Shown: in pieces, positions 12,410 through 14,437 of the stretch
Numbering within the stretch: position 1 is the first letter of the stretch
Layout: the number at the start of each line of letters is the position of its first letter
DNA from: an archaeon
GTDB lineage: Archaea; Altiarchaeota; Altiarchaeia; IMC4; QMZM01
Direction: 5' to 3'
DNA: 14,437 nt
Assembly: GCA_029933895.1 (NCBI GenBank)
Contig: JAOZNG010000015.1
Location: 1 to 14,437, forward strand
Position numbers and translations under genes: made by a program
The notes under the pieces: generated by a model
The model's database searches: none
The model's input: the letters and a program-made list of their open reading frames with translations, nothing else
What the model was told of the DNA's origin: nothing

Positions 12410-13762
12410 ATGCACGATTTAGTGGTTATCGGTGGAGGGGGCGCTGGCTTGACATCAGCACTTACAGCCAAGAAACTGAACCGGGATGCTAATATACTTG
12501 TTATATCCAAAGACGATCTTTCTTATTCACCCTGCTCTCTGCCCTTCGTGTTAAGTGGTGAAATCCTGTCCTTTGACATCATAGGCCACGATTTGAAGGG
12601 TATATGCGAGGGATCCCACATCAACTGTGTTATAGACGAAGCCGTGGAAATAAATCTCGGAGAAAAAAAGGTTTCCACCAGAAGAGAGGGTGATTTCCCG
12701 TTCAAGTCGCTGGTTATTGCAACAGGTGGAAGAGCAAGGAAACTTGATGTTGACGGTAGCAACCTTAAGGGCATCTACACACTGCAGGATATAGAGGACG
12801 GAAAGAGGATTCTGGAGAAAGCCATCGAATCAGAGAAAGTTGTTGTTGTTGGAGGAGGCGCTGTTGGCGTGGAAACAGCTGCCGCTCTCAGAAAGAGAGG
12901 TCTTGATGTGTCTATAGTCGAAAAGTGCGATCATTTGTTTGGTCACTGCTTTGACAAAAGCTACTCTGACATAATAAATAAGACTCTGGAGGATGATGGC
13001 ATAACCGTCTTGAACGGCAAGTCAACTGATGGATTCAATGGCAGGAGATGGGTGGATTCCGTTAACGTGGGAGGAGAGGATATTCCAGCGGATTTCGTTG
13101 TTGTGGGTATTGGTCTAATACCTAACGGTGAATTAGCTGAGAAAGCTGGAATAAAGACGTTTAAGGGAGCTGTTCAGGTAGACGGCTGGATGCAGACAAG
13201 CGTTGATGGAGTTTACGCTGCCGGGGACTGTGTTTTCACCAGGTCTCTTGTCACAGGCCAGCCTACGTTCTCGCAGCTCGGTACCTCAGCTGTCAGGCAG
13301 GGCAAGATTGCCGGATCAAACGCAGCTGGCTGCTATGTTGCCATGGAGGGTGTTCTTAACTCAATGGTGTTGAAGCTTTTTGATATGGAGATTGGCCGTA
13401 CCGGGTTGACTGAGTCAGATGCCAGGGATATGGATATCCCATTTATCTCCGGGAAGATTAAGACAACAACCAAGCCCCAGTATTTCCCTGGTGCAGAGGA
13501 TGTATACATAAAGCTGGTTTTCAAAAAAATCAACAGGCAGATCATAGGAGCCCAGATTGTTGGCGGAGGAGAGGGTGTAGCGGACAAAATTGATTTATGC
13601 GCTTATGCTATACAGAACCATTCCACCATAGAAGACCTCATGAAGCTGAAGTATTGTTACACACCCCCACTGGCTCCCATAAACAACGCCATAGTGGATG
13701 CTGCAGAGAACGCCTACAGGAAAATGGCTCGCCTAGAAGAGGTTAGAAGAAGAAAATTCTAG
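12410..13762 (+). CDS. CoA-disulfide reductase / NADH oxidase-type flavoprotein
   Basis: This 450-residue pyridine-nucleotide disulfide oxidoreductase belongs to the family with a single redox cysteine. The FAD site is VIGGGGAGLTSA (6-17). The single active-site cysteine is C42 in YSPCSLPF, the position used by CoA-disulfide reductase, NADH oxidase and NAD(P)H sulfur/persulfide reductases. The central strand is LVIATGGRA, the NAD(P)H site VVVVGGGAVGVETA (144-157) and the second FAD motif VYAAGDC (268-274). The C-terminal dimer domain ends with YCYTPPLAPINNAI (415-428). ATG 12410 is chosen because only four residues separate it from the FAD strand; an upstream in-frame ATG at 12374 lies inside the preceding hairpin/T-run. 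It could reduce CoA disulfide, polysulfide or O2, and the substrate cannot be told. It follows the homocysteine operon by 162 nt and ends on the same CTAG as the convergent gene. Confidence 0.9.
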   Translation: MHDLVVIGGGGAGLTSALTAKKLNRDANILVISKDDLSYSPCSLPFVLSGEILSFDIIGHDLKGICEGSHINCVIDEAVEINLGEKKVSTRREGDFPFKSLVIATGGRARKLDVDGSNLKGIYTLQDIEDGKRILEKAIESEKVVVVGGGAVGVETAAALRKRGLDVSIVEKCDHLFGHCFDKSYSDIINKTLEDDGITVLNGKSTDGFNGRRWVDSVNVGGEDIPADFVVVGIGLIPNGELAEKAGIKTFKGAVQVDGWMQTSVDGVYAAGDCVFTRSLVTGQPTFSQLGTSAVRQGKIAGSNAAGCYVAMEGVLNSMVLKLFDMEIGRTGLTESDARDMDIPFISGKIKTTTKPQYFPGAEDVYIKLVFKKINRQIIGAQIVGGGEGVADKIDLCAYAIQNHSTIEDLMKLKYCYTPPLAPINNAIVDAAENAYRKMARLEEVRRRKF

Positions 13763-14223
13763 CCTCCCTTTACTTTGAGATACATCTCTGAGGTGATTTC
13801 TTTTCTATCGTACACTACCTGAAGGTTCACCCCATAACTGCCCGCGTATTCCGCGTCAACGTTTATTTTAAAGGGTATGTTCCGGCTTTCCCCGGGACCG
13901 ATTATTATGCTCTTCTCTGCCACCATCTCTCCAGTGGATTTAAGGGATAATTCCCTGCTCTTAGCCGACACCTCGATGGTTAGGTTATATTCCCTCCCTC
14001 CCTGATTTATCAACTCCACCCAGGCAGTGCTTTCATCCAAGAGCCCTACTGTATCCGGTTCCAGCCAGGCACGCATCTTTATTTCCCCTTCACCATGGTA
14101 TCTGGGCTTCAGGGGATTGCCAAACAGAAGCAAGACTACAACAACCAACACAACCAACAAACCGAACACGACATTCCAACGCACCCTCCTGAGGGTGTTC
14201 ATGGCAGCAGCCTTCAACTCCAT
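13759..14223 (-). CDS. Single-pass membrane protein with exported beta-sandwich domain
   Basis: This 154-residue protein is not recognised by name. A short basic N-terminus (LRRVRW) precedes a very hydrophobic helix, VVFGLLVVLVVVVLLLF (about 18-34). Residues about 45-152 then form what looks like a beta-sandwich of the CARDB/Ig-like kind found outside archaeal cells: AWVELINQGGREYNLTIEV, IIIGPGESRNIPFKIN and AGSYGVNLQVVYD. There is no lipobox or cleavage site that I can support, so it is probably anchored with its domain on the outer face. ATG 14223 is used; ATG 14202 (MNTLRRVRW) is an alternative that would leave a tighter cytosolic end. It has its own TATA box. Its stop shares CTAG with the convergent flavoprotein gene. 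Confidence 0.7.
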   Translation of the reverse strand: MELKAAAMNTLRRVRWNVVFGLLVVLVVVVLLLFGNPLKPRYHGEGEIKMRAWLEPDTVGLLDESTAWVELINQGGREYNLTIEVSAKSRELSLKSTGEMVAEKSIIIGPGESRNIPFKINVDAEYAGSYGVNLQVVYDRKEITSEMYLKVKGG

Positions 14224-14254
14224 CCTGTTCCTGTAAGAGATATTATGTCAACAC

Positions 14255-14269
14255 GATATAAAATCCTTT
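14255..14269 (-). promoter_or_regulatory. TATA promoter of the membrane-protein gene
   Basis: The minus strand reads AAAGGATTTTATATC: a BRE-like purine stretch and TTTTATAT, centred about 37 nt upstream of ATG 14223. Archaeal spacing predicts a leader of about 10 nt that includes AGGAACAGG. It overlaps the end of the upstream deaminase gene, so the membrane-protein gene can be transcribed on its own. Confidence 0.45.
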
Positions 14270-14437
14270 AGGTTCTGGATACCACATCCAAGGCAACCTC
14301 TCCCGCCTTCTCCAGTATCTCTTCCTCGCCTTCTACCCTGCCCTCCCGCATCAGAATCCTCCCATTGCAGATTACGGTATCAATGCAGGAACCATTAGCT
14401 GAATACACCAGGTTAGAGACCAAGCTATGTTGAGGCG
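14268..14437 (-). CDS. dadD: 5'-deoxyadenosine / SAH deaminase (DadD-like), C-terminal end only
   Basis: Only the last 56 codons are inside the window, ending in TAA at 14268-14270. The visible C-terminus includes HSLVSNLVYSANGSCIDTVI, then CNGRILMREGRV and EEEILEKAGEVA. This is the characteristic end of amidohydrolases of the MTA/SAH deaminase group, where NLVYSANGSxVDTVIVNGxxLM is highly conserved. In methanogens DadD (MJ1541) deaminates 5'-deoxyadenosine, SAH and MTA, feeding SAH breakdown through S-inosylhomocysteine. The zinc-binding residues would lie outside the window. Guanine deaminase or other SsnA-like amidohydrolases are less likely given the VYSANGS motif. Confidence 0.82.
   Translation of the reverse strand, partial: PQHSLVSNLVYSANGSCIDTVICNGRILMREGRVEGEEEILEKAGEVALDVVSRT

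Overview
The window looks like a chromosomal segment of a euryarchaeon, most plausibly an anaerobic methanogen or a relative of methanogens/ANME archaea. The evidence is archaeal information-processing genes (FEN1, exosome Csl4), the homocysteine-synthesis set best known from Methanosarcina and Methanocaldococcus, an archaeal-type S-adenosylhomocysteine hydrolase, TATA-box-like promoters, and frequent AGA/AGG and ATA codons. No rRNA, tRNA, CRISPR array, transposon or phage gene was seen. Species cannot be fixed from this sequence.

Layout. (1) 1-2810, minus strand: the N-terminal two-thirds or more of flap endonuclease FEN1 (cut by the window edge), exosome subunit Csl4, and S-adenosyl/S-inosyl-homocysteine hydrolase. 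(2) 3027-7457, plus strand: a compact signalling cluster. It comprises a two-domain KaiC-family ATPase, a membrane Cache-HAMP-PAS sensor with no kinase or methyl-accepting output domain, and two tandem small paralogues with a KaiC/RecA-like fold that have lost the P-loop. A possible 45-codon ORF and a hairpin follow before the convergent gene. (3) 7670-9523, minus strand: an XRE-type HTH regulator with two CBS domains, followed by an aconitase-family LeuC/HacA large subunit. (4) 9694-12247, plus strand: three overlapping genes for homocysteine synthesis (DUF39 enzyme with a CBS pair, NIL/2x[4Fe-4S] ferredoxin, UPF0280/COG2122 protein). (5) 12410-13762, plus strand: a CoA-disulfide-reductase/NADH-oxidase-type flavoprotein. 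(6) 13759-14437, minus strand: a small single-pass membrane protein with an exported beta-sandwich domain, and the C-terminal end of a 5'-deoxyadenosine/SAH deaminase (DadD-like).

How the genes fit together. Two themes dominate. The first is sulfur amino acid and SAM-cycle metabolism. DadD can deaminate S-adenosylhomocysteine to S-inosylhomocysteine, the SahH homologue can cleave it to homocysteine, and the DUF39/NIL-ferredoxin/UPF0280 set makes homocysteine de novo from aspartate semialdehyde and a sulfur donor. A regulator with the same kind of CBS pair as the DUF39 enzyme is transcribed divergently from it. The intervening region carries two copies of the palindrome TATGCATA and a 10-bp tandem repeat, which suggests control by an adenosyl ligand (SAM/MTA) at both the gene and the enzyme level. 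The second theme is the KaiC-like cluster, which is the best candidate for an undescribed system: a sensor without an output domain, a KaiC ATPase that keeps the phosphorylation-site residues of cyanobacterial KaiC CII, and two apparently non-ATP-binding KaiC-like partners.
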